Source: Thermoflexus hugenholtzii JAD2
GTDB lineage: Bacteria; Chloroflexota; UBA11872; UBA12225
DNA length: 46,302 bases
Assembly: GCA_945865725.1 (NCBI GenBank)
Contig: CAMBEO010000013.1
Location: 1 to 46,302, forward strand
Direction of reading: 5' to 3'
Part shown: piece after piece, positions 33,363 to 42,282 of the stretch
Numbering within the stretch: the first letter of the stretch is position 1
Layout: each line of letters opens with the position of its first letter
Program-made: the position numbers and the translations under genes
Notes under the pieces: generated by a model
What the model was told of the DNA's origin: nothing
Seen by the model: the letters and a program-made list of their open reading frames with translations, nothing else
Database searches by the model: none

Positions 33363-33458
33363 CCCGCACCGGCTCCCTTCTCCCCTCTCCCGCGATGCGA
33401 GGAGCGGCCGTAGGCGCTCTTCTCCTCTCTCCCCCCGGGGGAGGGGCAGGGGGTGCGG
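33363..33458. repeat. REP-like repeats between rimI and tsaD
   Basis: Two hairpin-forming units fill the gap: CTCCCTTCTCCCCTCTCCCG, then a segment (33425-33456) whose 32 bases are identical, on the opposite strand, to 43311-43342 inside the E2 gene. The G-rich end lies at the spacing expected for a ribosome site before tsaD. Confidence 0.85.
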
Positions 33459-33462
33459 ACTG

Positions 33463-34569
33463 GTGACGCGCATCCTGGCGATCGAGACCAGTTGCGACGA
33501 GACGGCCGCGGCCGTCGTCGATGACGGCGTGGTGGTCCGAAGCTCGATCGTCGTCAGCCAGGAGGCGATCCACCGGCGCTGGGGAGGCGTGGTACCCGAG
33601 CTCGCGTCGCGCGAGCACGCCGTGCACCTCGCCCCGGCGGTGCGACGTGCCCTGGAGGATGCGGGGACCGGTTGGCCGGCGATCGACGCAGTCGCAGTGA
33701 CACGAGGCCCGGGCCTCGCGGGCGCGCTTGTCGTCGGGCTGAATTTCGCTCGCGCCGCGGCCGCCGCGCGAGGCGTGCCGGTTGTCGCGGTGAACCACCT
33801 CGAGGCGCACCTGCACGCCGGTTGGCTCGCGCGACCTGGCGAGGCGGCGTCAGGTGCGGTGCCGGACTTCCCCGTCGTCGGGCTGGTGGTCTCTGGCGGG
33901 CACACCGAGCTTGTCGTGATGCGCGACCGCGCTGCGATCAAAGTCGTGGGCCGAACCCGGGACGATGCCGCGGGCGAGGCGTTCGACAAGGTCGCTCGGA
34001 TACTCGGCCTCGGGTATCCCGGTGGCCCGGCGATCCAGGCGGCGGCGGCGCTCGCGCCCGGATCGAAAGTCGAGGGGCGCGAGGTGCTGACGAGACCGTG
34101 GATGCGCGGGTCGTTCGACTTCAGTTTCAGTGGCTTGAAGACGGCCATGCTCCGGCACGTCGAAGGTGACTTGCAGGGCCATCGCACCCCGGTCGGCAAT
34201 CCATCTCGCCTGGCAGAGGTCGCCCGAGCGATCGGCGCCGAGGGACGGACCGAGGTTGACGAGCGCACGGCGCGCCTCGCCCGGGCGTTCCAAGAAGCCG
34301 TCGTTGATGTCCTCGTGACAAAGACGTGCGATGCGGCAATCGCTCACGGCGCGCGCCAGGTCGTCCTGGCCGGGGGCGTCGCGGCGAACTTGCGCCTTCG
34401 GGAAGCGATGCTGGCCGCGTCTCCGGTGCCGGTGCTCGTGCCCCCGCTCGAGTACTGCACCGACAACGCGGCGATGGTGGGGGCCGTCGCGTACTGGCAG
34501 TTGCTCCGGGGCGAAATCGGCGGTCCGGGCATCGACATCCGGCCGAACTTGGCGCTCGGAGAACGCTAG
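33463..34569 (+). CDS. tsaD: tRNA N6-threonylcarbamoyltransferase TsaD
   Basis: TsaD transfers threonylcarbamoyl from TC-AMP to A37 of tRNA. It has ILAIETSCDETAAAVVDDG, VVPELASREHA, the metal-binding HLEAHLHAGW (HxxxH), VSGGHTELVV, GEAFDKVARILGLGYPGGP, FDFSFSGLKTAML and the late PPLEYCTDNAAM (aspartate). The length of 368 residues is near normal. The GTG at 33463 follows the G-rich end of the REP repeat. It completes the tsaE-tsaB-rimI-tsaD group; TsaC, which makes TC-AMP, is not in the window. Confidence 0.97.
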   Translation: MTRILAIETSCDETAAAVVDDGVVVRSSIVVSQEAIHRRWGGVVPELASREHAVHLAPAVRRALEDAGTGWPAIDAVAVTRGPGLAGALVVGLNFARAAAAARGVPVVAVNHLEAHLHAGWLARPGEAASGAVPDFPVVGLVVSGGHTELVVMRDRAAIKVVGRTRDDAAGEAFDKVARILGLGYPGGPAIQAAAALAPGSKVEGREVLTRPWMRGSFDFSFSGLKTAMLRHVEGDLQGHRTPVGNPSRLAEVARAIGAEGRTEVDERTARLARAFQEAVVDVLVTKTCDAAIAHGARQVVLAGGVAANLRLREAMLAASPVPVLVPPLEYCTDNAAMVGAVAYWQLLRGEIGGPGIDIRPNLALGER

Positions 34570-34600
34570 GCGGCCCGAAAGGAGTCGGCGCCTGGGATCG

Positions 34601-35263
34601 CTACTGCCCGGCAAGGAGCCGGTCGACCCTCGAACGCATTGATCGAGGCTTCAGTCCCCCGATGGCAAAGTCCCGCAACGAGCCGTCCGCCCCGATGAAA
34701 AAGTGCGTCGGCAAGCCCGACACGCGATACATCTGGGCGATCCCGAAATCAGGGTCCACCAGGACAGGCACGCGCAAGCGGGTCCGCTCGACGAACCGCC
34801 GGACCTCGTCGGCTGCCTCGCCTACGCTGACAAGCATCAGGGCGAGCGGGGGCGTTCCCTGGCTGGACGCGGCGACGTCCAGGTACGTCGCGGCAATGTC
34901 CGGCAGCTCGGCACGGCACGGCGCGCACCATGATGCCCAGACGTTGATCCATACCGCCCGGCCGACGAACGACGTGAGCCGCACCTCGCGCCCGTCGAGG
35001 GCGGTGGCGGCGAAGTCAGGCGCGGGGTCACCGCGGTTCACCGCCCGCCCGCCGCTTCCCGTGAGGGCGATGGGCACCGGCGCGTCGATCTCGTCGGCGC
35101 GGGACGCTTGCACGGCCGCATAGCCGGCGAGACCGGCGATGCCGAGTGCCGACAGGCCGGTCATGAAGGCGCGGCGCACGCGAAGCCCCGCTTGAGGCCC
35201 CTCCGGGGCGGCAGGACTGGCAGGGGCGCCGGCCTCGCTACAGGCCGGAGTACGTGTGGAGTC
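34601..35263 (-). CDS. resA: ResA-like membrane-anchored thiol-disulfide oxidoreductase
   Basis: This extracytoplasmic thioredoxin-fold protein keeps apocytochrome c thiols reduced before haem attachment. An N-terminal signal anchor (RVRRAFMTGLSALGIAG) is followed by PAPDFAATALDGREVRL, the active site VNVWASWCAPCRAELP (CxPC type) and the cis-Pro loop VSGLPTHFFIGADGS. The start is uncertain: GTG 35263 overlaps the end of ccsB, while GTG 35179 and ATG 35164 would still keep the helix. It is the last gene of resB-ccsB-resA and is convergent with tsaD, 31 bases away. Confidence 0.88.
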   Translation of the reverse strand, partial: DSTRTPACSEAGAPASPAAPEGPQAGLRVRRAFMTGLSALGIAGLAGYAAVQASRADEIDAPVPIALTGSGGRAVNRGDPAPDFAATALDGREVRLTSFVGRAVWINVWASWCAPCRAELPDIAATYLDVAASSQGTPPLALMLVSVGEAADEVRRFVERTRLRVPVLVDPDFGIAQMYRVSGLPTHFFIGADGSLRDFAIGGLKPRSMRSRVDRLLAGQ

Positions 35264-36044
35264 CACCGAGGAAGTAGTTGCCTGAGAACGTGAAGACGAC
35301 GGCGCCGAAGCCGGCGACCAGGATCCATGCAGACGCGCGACCACGCCACTGGTGCCGCGACCGGACATGGAGGTATGCGCCGTAAATCAGCCAGGTGAAG
35401 AGGGCGGCCGTCTCCTTCGGGTCCCACGACCAGTAACTGCCCCAGGCGACGTGCGCCCAGGCGGCGCCGAGGACGAGCATGAGGCCCTGGGCAGGGAACC
35501 CGACCATGACCGCCTTCAAGCCGATCTCGTCGAGGACCTCGGGCGCCGGCAGGAACTCGACGGCGCCGTTCCGGTTGACGAGGTACAGCAGGCCGGCGGC
35601 GAACGCGCACGCGAACGCCCCGTACGAGATCACGGCCATCGCCACGTGCGTCGTCAGCATGGCGTGGTTCTGGAGCGCGGAGATGAGGGGATCAATCCGG
35701 GCCGGCAGCACGCTTGCGTAGCCGAGGAGGACAAAGGCCAGGGAGACGGCGACGAAGCCCAGGCTCCGGAGGCGGAAGCGCCTCTCCAAGTACAGGTAGA
35801 TCGCGACCGTCCCCCATGCAAAACTCACGGCGAACTCAAACTGGTTTGAATACGGGGCACGCCCGGATGCGAGCCAACGTAAGCCGAGCGACGCCGTCAG
35901 GAGGGCAGCCGCATTGACGGTAAAGAAGGTGGCGTAGCGCCCGGCACCTTCGCGCTGCCCGATCGAGTACCAGAGGTACGCGAGGAGGGCAACACCCAAC
36001 GTGACGAACGCGCCGGTAAAGGTGTAGTACGACGCTTGTGCCAT
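35238..36044 (-). CDS. ccsB: Cytochrome c biogenesis protein CcsB/CcsA (system II, haem-handling)
   Basis: This multi-span protein presents haem outside the membrane for attachment to cytochrome c. From ATG 36044 it is 268 residues with about eight helices. The tryptophan-rich haem motif is GSYWSWDPKETAALFTWL, with histidines at HAMLTTHVAMAV and HVRSRHQW. The annotated N-terminal part beyond 36044 in the open frame is basic and non-homologous. It lies 49 bases after resB and overlaps the probable start of resA, so the three form one operon. Together ResB and this protein make the system II cytochrome c synthase. Confidence 0.95.
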   Translation of the reverse strand: MAQASYYTFTGAFVTLGVALLAYLWYSIGQREGAGRYATFFTVNAAALLTASLGLRWLASGRAPYSNQFEFAVSFAWGTVAIYLYLERRFRLRSLGFVAVSLAFVLLGYASVLPARIDPLISALQNHAMLTTHVAMAVISYGAFACAFAAGLLYLVNRNGAVEFLPAPEVLDEIGLKAVMVGFPAQGLMLVLGAAWAHVAWGSYWSWDPKETAALFTWLIYGAYLHVRSRHQWRGRASAWILVAGFGAVVFTFSGNYFLGGLHTYSGL

Positions 36045-36093
36045 GCCGGCGACCCTTCGCGAGCGACTTGGGCAGTGTGGGCGCCCCGCCCCA

Positions 36094-37629
36094 TCAGTGT
36101 AGGGGGTGAGCTTCCCGAACCCCCGGGGGCGCTTCCGGTGGCGGCGCCTTGAGGGCGACTGGGACGCCACCGCACGCCTTCCCGACGCGCCCGACAAGGT
36201 CCGCGAACTCTCGATCGGCAATGACGCCGCGCGGGTTCGTCGAGGCGACCTGGACGCGAGTTCCTTCCCCTTCTGCCGTCGCTCGCACCCACGCCCGCTT
36301 CAACGGCAGGTTGAAGACGGCAACGGTGCCAAGGAGCATCAGGGCGGCGCCGATCCAGACGACGTTTACCACGGGGTCGAAGACGACTTGCAACCCGGAG
36401 AACTGCACCTCGCGGACGAACTCGAAGTCGTGTCCGACGATCGTGCGGTGCTCCCCTTGCGAGAGCGTCTCGACGGCGACCGGTCGCGGCTGGCGAGGTG
36501 CAAACACTTCCAGGCGGACGCTGCCGGCGGGTATCGACGGGTCGGGGCCTTGAAGCGCCGACGACGGCACGAGGACGAAGACCGCGTACTGCCGGTTACC
36601 GATCACGAAGTTGCCGCCGTTGCGCGAGACGCCATCGCCGTCGTAGGTCATGCCGAGGGCGACTCGATCGTCATAGATGACGTCACCGGAGGCATTCCGA
36701 ACGCGCATCGCGACGGCGGGACCGAAAAAGGCCTGATGGAAGCGGACGCCGCCAACCACGAGCGGGTCATTGACCCGGATCGAACCTCGTGCCACCTCGC
36801 GCCCGTCGCGCAGGACCACAATCTCTGACCGGAAGTCGGCGGCCGTCCCGTTCAGGAAGTACTCCTCGACGAAGGCCTCGTTCCGGACGGAAAGGCCCGT
36901 GTCATGGCCCACGGCGCGGACGCTGCCCTCGGGCACCATGACGGCATCCTCGCGCCACCCGGTGACGTTGCCTAGGACGGCGGACCCGAGGATCACGAGC
37001 AGTCCCAGGTGGTTGGCGAAGGTGCCGAACTTGCCGAACCGGTTCCGGTCGGCATACGCGGCGGGCGCGCCTTCGATAGTGGTTGGGATCACGCGATAGC
37101 CGGCGCGGCGTAGGGCGTCAATCGCGTTCGTGACGGCGGCTTCGGGGCCGATCACCGTTTCGGACTCGGCGCGATGGGCCGCGACGTCGAAAAGGCGGGC
37201 CAACACCGCGACCGGCGGCCGCGACACGGTCGCAAGGATGCCGGGGGCACGGGTCGTCGTGTTGACCGTGATCGCAAGGGCGAGGACGGCGAGCAACGCC
37301 CGGAACCAGGTGCTCTGGAACGTCCGGTACAGGTCGAGCCACTCGAAAATGGTCGCGAATGGTTCGCCATATCGCGACTGGGGCCCAACCAGCCACGCCG
37401 CGAACTGGTCCGGATCGGCCTGGACCGTTCCGGGGGCCTGCATCACGACCGTCCCGGCGAAGGTCGCGATAGCGGCGAGGGTGATGAGCGTGATGCCGAA
37501 TCGCACCGACCCGAGCAAGGACCAGAGCCGGTCAAACCAGTCGCGCGACCCGTTTGTGGACACCGGCTGGGTCCCGTCCCGGAACGGATCGGGGGCGGGG
37601 GACGTCAAGGCGGTCGTGCCAGTGGCCAT
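36094..37629 (-). CDS. resB: Cytochrome c biogenesis protein ResB
   Basis: ResB (Ccs1) is the second half of system II cytochrome c synthase. The 511 residues show helices at about 40-62 (VRFGITLITLAAIATFAG) and 108-125, then RNRFGKFGTFANHLGLLVILG with a conserved histidine, a large extracytoplasmic domain, and a last helix VVWIGAALMLLGTVAVF. The N-terminal 30 residues are polar. It is the first gene of the resB-ccsB-resA operon and is transcribed divergently from groES. Confidence 0.95.
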   Translation of the reverse strand: MATGTTALTSPAPDPFRDGTQPVSTNGSRDWFDRLWSLLGSVRFGITLITLAAIATFAGTVVMQAPGTVQADPDQFAAWLVGPQSRYGEPFATIFEWLDLYRTFQSTWFRALLAVLALAITVNTTTRAPGILATVSRPPVAVLARLFDVAAHRAESETVIGPEAAVTNAIDALRRAGYRVIPTTIEGAPAAYADRNRFGKFGTFANHLGLLVILGSAVLGNVTGWREDAVMVPEGSVRAVGHDTGLSVRNEAFVEEYFLNGTAADFRSEIVVLRDGREVARGSIRVNDPLVVGGVRFHQAFFGPAVAMRVRNASGDVIYDDRVALGMTYDGDGVSRNGGNFVIGNRQYAVFVLVPSSALQGPDPSIPAGSVRLEVFAPRQPRPVAVETLSQGEHRTIVGHDFEFVREVQFSGLQVVFDPVVNVVWIGAALMLLGTVAVFNLPLKRAWVRATAEGEGTRVQVASTNPRGVIADREFADLVGRVGKACGGVPVALKAPPPEAPPGVREAHPLH

Positions 37630-37700
37630 CGTTGAGGGCGTTCCCGTCGAGTCTAGCGGGGAAGGCGCCTAGACGTGATCGAGTTGGGGCTGCCCGGTGA

Positions 37701-37730
37701 TTAGCAGTCGGCAAGTGAGACTGCTAGACT
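37701..37730 (+). promoter_or_regulatory. CIRCE-like HrcA operator overlapping the groES promoter
   Basis: TTAGCAGTC (37701-37709), nine bases, then GACTGCTAG (37719-37727). The canonical CIRCE is TTAGCACTC-N9-GAGTGCTAA; here both arms carry the compensating change C to G and G to C, and the last base differs. TTAGCA-18-TAGACT can serve as -35 and -10, so a bound HrcA would block the promoter. The 5' UTR of about 170 bases has a small hairpin (CGCACGC/GCGTGCG, 37765-37785) and a palindrome at 37868-37882. Confidence 0.75.
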
Positions 37731-37908
37731 ACTCGTGCCAACGATCCGCCCCGTGGGCGTTGCCCGCACGCGTCTCAAGCGTGCGTCCGGCGGTTCTCGC
37801 GGGGGATGACTGCGCGATGCGGGACGGCGCCATTCGCACGGCGCGGTCCGCACTTGTCGCAACGCTTGCCGGGTGACCCGGCACATTTGACCGGGGAGGT
37901 CAGACGAC

Positions 37909-38217
37909 ATGTCCACGGATACCGCGACCAAGCTGAGGCCCCTCGGGGACAAGGTGGTTGTTCGCCCGACCCAGCGCGAGGAGACGACCAAGAGCGGCAT
38001 CGTCTTGCCGGACACGGCGAAGGAGAAGCCCCAGGAGGGGACGATCCTCGCGATCGGAACCGGGCGGATCCTCGACAGCGGCGAGAAGGTCGCGCTTGAG
38101 GTCCAGGTCGGCCAGAAGGTCCTGTACGCGAAGTACGCAGGGACCGAGATCAAGATCGACGGCGAGGAGCTGCTCATCCTCTCCGAGAAGGACGTCCTCG
38201 CGATCGTCGAGGGATAG
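37909..38217 (+). CDS. groES: Co-chaperonin GroES
   Basis: GroES caps the GroEL folding chamber. The protein of 102 residues has [20 protein letters not shown], the mobile loop [20 protein letters not shown], and the end [33 protein letters not shown] lies nine to ten bases before the ATG. Unusually, groEL does not follow: it lies 7.6 kb away on the other strand, at the window's right edge. A CIRCE-like element upstream suggests HrcA heat-shock control. Confidence 0.97.
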   Translation: MSTDTATKLRPLGDKVVVRPTQREETTKSGIVLPDTAKEKPQEGTILAIGTGRILDSGEKVALEVQVGQKVLYAKYAGTEIKIDGEELLILSEKDVLAIVEG

Positions 38218-38256
38218 TCCCTTCGTCCCGGACCGGTCCGGCCGAGCGTCGGGCGC

Positions 38257-38304
38257 ACGACGGGGCGGGCATGCACCATTCATGGTGCGAGCCCGCCCCG
38301 TCGT
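38257..38304. terminator. Large bidirectional hairpin between groES and gmd
   Basis: ACGACGGGGCGGGC (38257-38270) pairs perfectly with GCCCGCCCCGTCGT (38291-38304). Inside it, GCACCAT pairs with ATGGTGC across a two-base turn. It lies between two convergent genes and is probably their shared terminator, followed by TTTCCC on the plus strand. Confidence 0.75.
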
Positions 38305-38328
38305 CGTTTCCCAAGCGTGCCTCGACGG

Positions 38329-39438
<1,110 letters not shown>

Positions 39439-39461
39439 TCACGCGCCGTTACCCTCATGCA

Positions 39462-40388
39462 ATGGTCGACCGATTGGGGGTCCGGGCGATCGTCGGAAAG
39501 AACCTTCGCGCCGCGCGTATGAACGCGGACCCGCCGTGGACGCTGGCGCGACTTGCGGTGGCTTCGGCATGCTCGCCCGCGCTCCTAAGCCGGATCGAGG
39601 CCGGCTCGGTCGCGCCGTCCCTGGCCACGCTCGCATCGGTCGCCACCGCCCTTGGCACCGGGGTTGCGAACCTGGTTGACGATGGCTCAAGCGTCCGGCG
39701 AGCGGCCGCGCTCGTCGATGCTTCCCGGGCCGCGTCGCTCATCGGCAGGTCGCCAGACCTGGGGGCGCTCCTGGCAACCGGCAATGATGTGAGCGTGCCC
39801 ACGGCCTGGCGCGTTCGGGCGCTGGCCATCGTGGCGGGGGCCTCCCAGTCCCGGGAATCCATCGACAATGCGCTAGCGCTCGCGGATGCGCTCGTGCGTG
39901 CGATCGGGTCGGGGGCGCCCGATTGGGTCGCGACACTTGCCCGGGGCGAGGTCGCGATGGTCGCGGGCGAGATCGCGTGGGCGCGAGGCGACGCCGCATC
40001 GGCCGCCCGGCGGTGGGGGAACGGGCTCGCCGTCGTCTCGCCGTCAGGCGACATCGAGGTCGCGTGGTTGCGGTCATTGCTGGCACGCGCCCTGGCGCGG
40101 GTCGCGACCGGCACGCCTGTCGCCGGCAACGCCATCGCCGTGGCGGTGGAATCCCTCGCCGCGATCTCGGACCCGGGTTCGGTCGCGGCGCGGATCGTCC
40201 TCGCCCCGCTACGCGAGCCGCCGCTCGACGCCGCGCTTGCGCTCGCGATCCTGGCTGCCGCGCAGGTCGCCTTGGCCGACGCCCGAATGCGACTGGCCTC
40301 GCCCGATGGCCGGCGGGACTTCGGCGCTTCCGGTCGCTTCGACGCGCCGGGTAGGCCAGACGTGCCGCGCGGGCGGCATCTGCGCTAG
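39462..40388 (+). CDS. XRE-family DNA-binding regulator with helical sensor domain
   Basis: Residues 8-72 form an XRE helix-turn-helix: VGKNLRAARMNADPPWTLARLA, then ACSPALLSRIEAGSVAPSL (recognition helix) and LATLASVATALGTGV. The remaining 235 residues are Ala-rich and helical, like a TPR-type sensor repeat, and have no recognised ligand motif. ATG 39462 is chosen; the frame upstream crosses non-coding sequence, and no ribosome site is visible. It is convergent with the DUF402 gene, sharing the bases CTAG (40385-40388) so that both stop codons overlap. The target is unknown. Confidence 0.8.
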   Translation: MVDRLGVRAIVGKNLRAARMNADPPWTLARLAVASACSPALLSRIEAGSVAPSLATLASVATALGTGVANLVDDGSSVRRAAALVDASRAASLIGRSPDLGALLATGNDVSVPTAWRVRALAIVAGASQSRESIDNALALADALVRAIGSGAPDWVATLARGEVAMVAGEIAWARGDAASAARRWGNGLAVVSPSGDIEVAWLRSLLARALARVATGTPVAGNAIAVAVESLAAISDPGSVAARIVLAPLREPPLDAALALAILAAAQVALADARMRLASPDGRRDFGASGRFDAPGRPDVPRGRHLR

Positions 40389-40915
40389 TCCACGGCCTGA
40401 CCTAGTGCGCCTCCCGCCTGGAGGTCAGGCATGGTGGCGAACAATCGAGCGGAGGACACCTCTGCCTCGGCAACCACCCGATGGAGCTCGAGGAGGACCA
40501 GGTCGCGCGCCGCGAGGATTGCCGCGCGTGCGTCCTCCGCAAGATCGTCGGGGATCTCGTCCTCGTCGAGGACTTGGATATTGCCGTCGGGCGTCCAGAG
40601 GACGTCGACGGCGTCGTCGCGCCATCGGAGGGTCGTGCCGTCGTAGGCCGTCACCGACCCGATATTGAAGTAGTGGGCCGCCGTTGACCCGTCGCGACGG
40701 ACCCAGTGGTACAGGTTGTACGGGCGGTCGAACCAGAAGTACCCGAAGGTCCATTCGCCCGCCCGAAGGGGAACGCCGTGCAGGTCGTGGTCGCGCACCA
40801 TCTGGTAGCGGATCGTGACGTGGCCCGGCCCACGCGCCGCGACAGTGCAGTCGAACGCCTGTACCCGCCCGTCCAAAGAGGTCTTGAACTCGACGATCCG
40901 GTCAATATCGCCCAT
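40385..40915 (-). CDS. DUF402 (FomD/Ntdp-like) family protein
   Basis: This 176-residue protein is of the DUF402 family; characterised members such as FomD and the staphylococcal Ntdp hydrolyse nucleotide di- or triphosphates or CDP-linked substrates. The core shows FGYFWFDRPYNLYHWVRR, HYFNIGSVTAYDGTTLRW, DDAVDVLWTPDGNIQVLDED and EDEIPDD, giving the aspartate/glutamate metal cluster typical of the family. It starts at ATG 40915. The upstream open frame belongs to a repeat-containing gap. The stop overlaps the XRE stop. Confidence 0.85.
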   Translation of the reverse strand: MGDIDRIVEFKTSLDGRVQAFDCTVAARGPGHVTIRYQMVRDHDLHGVPLRAGEWTFGYFWFDRPYNLYHWVRRDGSTAAHYFNIGSVTAYDGTTLRWRDDAVDVLWTPDGNIQVLDEDEIPDDLAEDARAAILAARDLVLLELHRVVAEAEVSSARLFATMPDLQAGGALGQAVD

Positions 40916-40944
40916 GCACGATCCAGTGGCCGTTGACCTTCGGG

Positions 40945-41005
40945 CGCCCCTTTCATCTGCTGCAACGCGTATCCCCAACGCTTTGCGGGGGAGAGGAGAA
41001 GGACG
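40945..41005. repeat. Degenerate REP-like unit
   Basis: CCCCTTTCATCTGCTGCAAC followed by CCCAACGCTTTGCGGGGGAG and AGGAGAAGG. It matches the long form (20464-20528) with several substitutions. It lies between the dehydrogenase and DUF402 genes. Confidence 0.6.
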
Positions 41006-41021
41006 CCCGAAGACCGTCGTA

Positions 41022-42077
41022 CTACTTGAGGTTGACCGACTTGAGGACGTCCGGGTTCCATACCGCTCGCGGGCGGTGGCCTGTGAGGACGGCGACGACC
41101 TCATGCGAGGGACGGCGTCGACGCTCGGCTCCCGCATGATCGCTGACCGAGGCGGTGTGCGGCGTGATGATCACGTTGCCCATCTTGAGGAGGGGATTGT
41201 CCGGGCACACTGGCTCGACGTCGGTGACGTCCAGTCCTGCTCCAAGGATTGCGCCGGTCTGGAGGGCACTGATGAGAGCCTCCTCGTCGACGACCGGACC
41301 GCGGCACGTGTTGATGAGGAGGGCGGTCGGCTTCATCAAGCGGAACTGGGCCGCCCCGATAAGGTGGTGCGTCGACTCCATCAACGGGACGTGCAATGAG
41401 ACGAAGTCCGAGTCCTGCAGGACCCGGCCAAGCGTGGCTTGGGTCACCCCAGCCTCCCGGAACGCCTCCTTTGAGCTGAACGGATCGTAAGCAATCACTT
41501 CGAGGTCAAATGCAAGGGCACGCTTTGCCACGGCACGCCCGATGTTCCCGAAGCCAACGAGACCAAGGGTCTGGCCGTACACGTGATGGCTGACCTTGCC
41601 GAGGGGATGGGCACGATCCGGGTCGCTCCACCCGCCATCTACGACGTAGTTGTGCAGCGGGACGATGTGACGGATGCAACCGAGCAGGAGGGCCATGGTG
41701 TGGTCGGCAACCTCGTTGATGAACACGTCCGGCACGTTGCAGATCACGATGCCCTTCTCGGTCGCGATGTCCACGCCGAGGACGGTGTCCATGCCGATGG
41801 AACTGCGGGCGATGACGCGGCACCTTGTCAGGGAAGCCATTACCTCCCGGGTCAGGCCCCACGACGGAATGATGGCGTCGGCGTCGCGGACGGCCTCGAT
41901 GACTTCCTCGTCGGTCCGGGCCTTGGATACGACGACCTCACACCCTGCACGCTCGAGGATTTCACGCTCGCCGACGTCGCCGAAGCGTCCCCAAGGGGAG
42001 AGGACGACGACCTTCGGCCGGTGTCCACCGGCATACGCGCCGCCGGGTTCAAACGCTCCTGATGTACCGCTGCTCAT
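41022..42077 (-). CDS. D-2-hydroxyacid dehydrogenase (C-terminal-binding-protein/SerA-like)
   Basis: An NAD-dependent dehydrogenase of the D-isomer-specific 2-hydroxyacid family, 351 residues from ATG 42077 (AGGAG seven bases upstream; a TTG 21 bases further upstream is not favoured). It shows NVPDVFINEVADHTMALLLG, the Rossmann loop LGLVGFGNIGRAVAKRAL, the catalytic arginine in NTCRGPVVDEEALISAL, DVTDVEPV (glutamate) and ITPHTASVSDHAG (histidine). Such enzymes act on phosphoglycerate, glyoxylate or 2-oxoacids. The closest flavour is CtBP-like, and the substrate cannot be told from sequence. Confidence 0.88.
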   Translation of the reverse strand: MSSGTSGAFEPGGAYAGGHRPKVVVLSPWGRFGDVGEREILERAGCEVVVSKARTDEEVIEAVRDADAIIPSWGLTREVMASLTRCRVIARSSIGMDTVLGVDIATEKGIVICNVPDVFINEVADHTMALLLGCIRHIVPLHNYVVDGGWSDPDRAHPLGKVSHHVYGQTLGLVGFGNIGRAVAKRALAFDLEVIAYDPFSSKEAFREAGVTQATLGRVLQDSDFVSLHVPLMESTHHLIGAAQFRLMKPTALLINTCRGPVVDEEALISALQTGAILGAGLDVTDVEPVCPDNPLLKMGNVIITPHTASVSDHAGAERRRRPSHEVVAVLTGHRPRAVWNPDVLKSVNLK

Positions 42078-42282
42078 GCCAACTCCTCGCTTGAACAATT
42101 GAATTGCTGTCGGCCCCGCGTTGCGAGGCGACCGTCATCCCCTTCTCGTGCGCTCGCAGGGAAGGGCGCTGGGTGGGGGCAGTCTCTGGCTTGTCACCGT
42201 CCTGCTGCTAGGCTCAATCAGAGTCCTAGACTGGCGCGAGGAGGCACGATTGCTGGACGACCATCCTGCCGGCGACGGCGCG

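Noticed and set aside
32610-34268. Minus-strand open frame of 552 codons opposite rimI and tsaD
   Set aside because: Runs through the REP repeat and two clear genes on the other strand; composition is typical of a GC-rich shadow frame.
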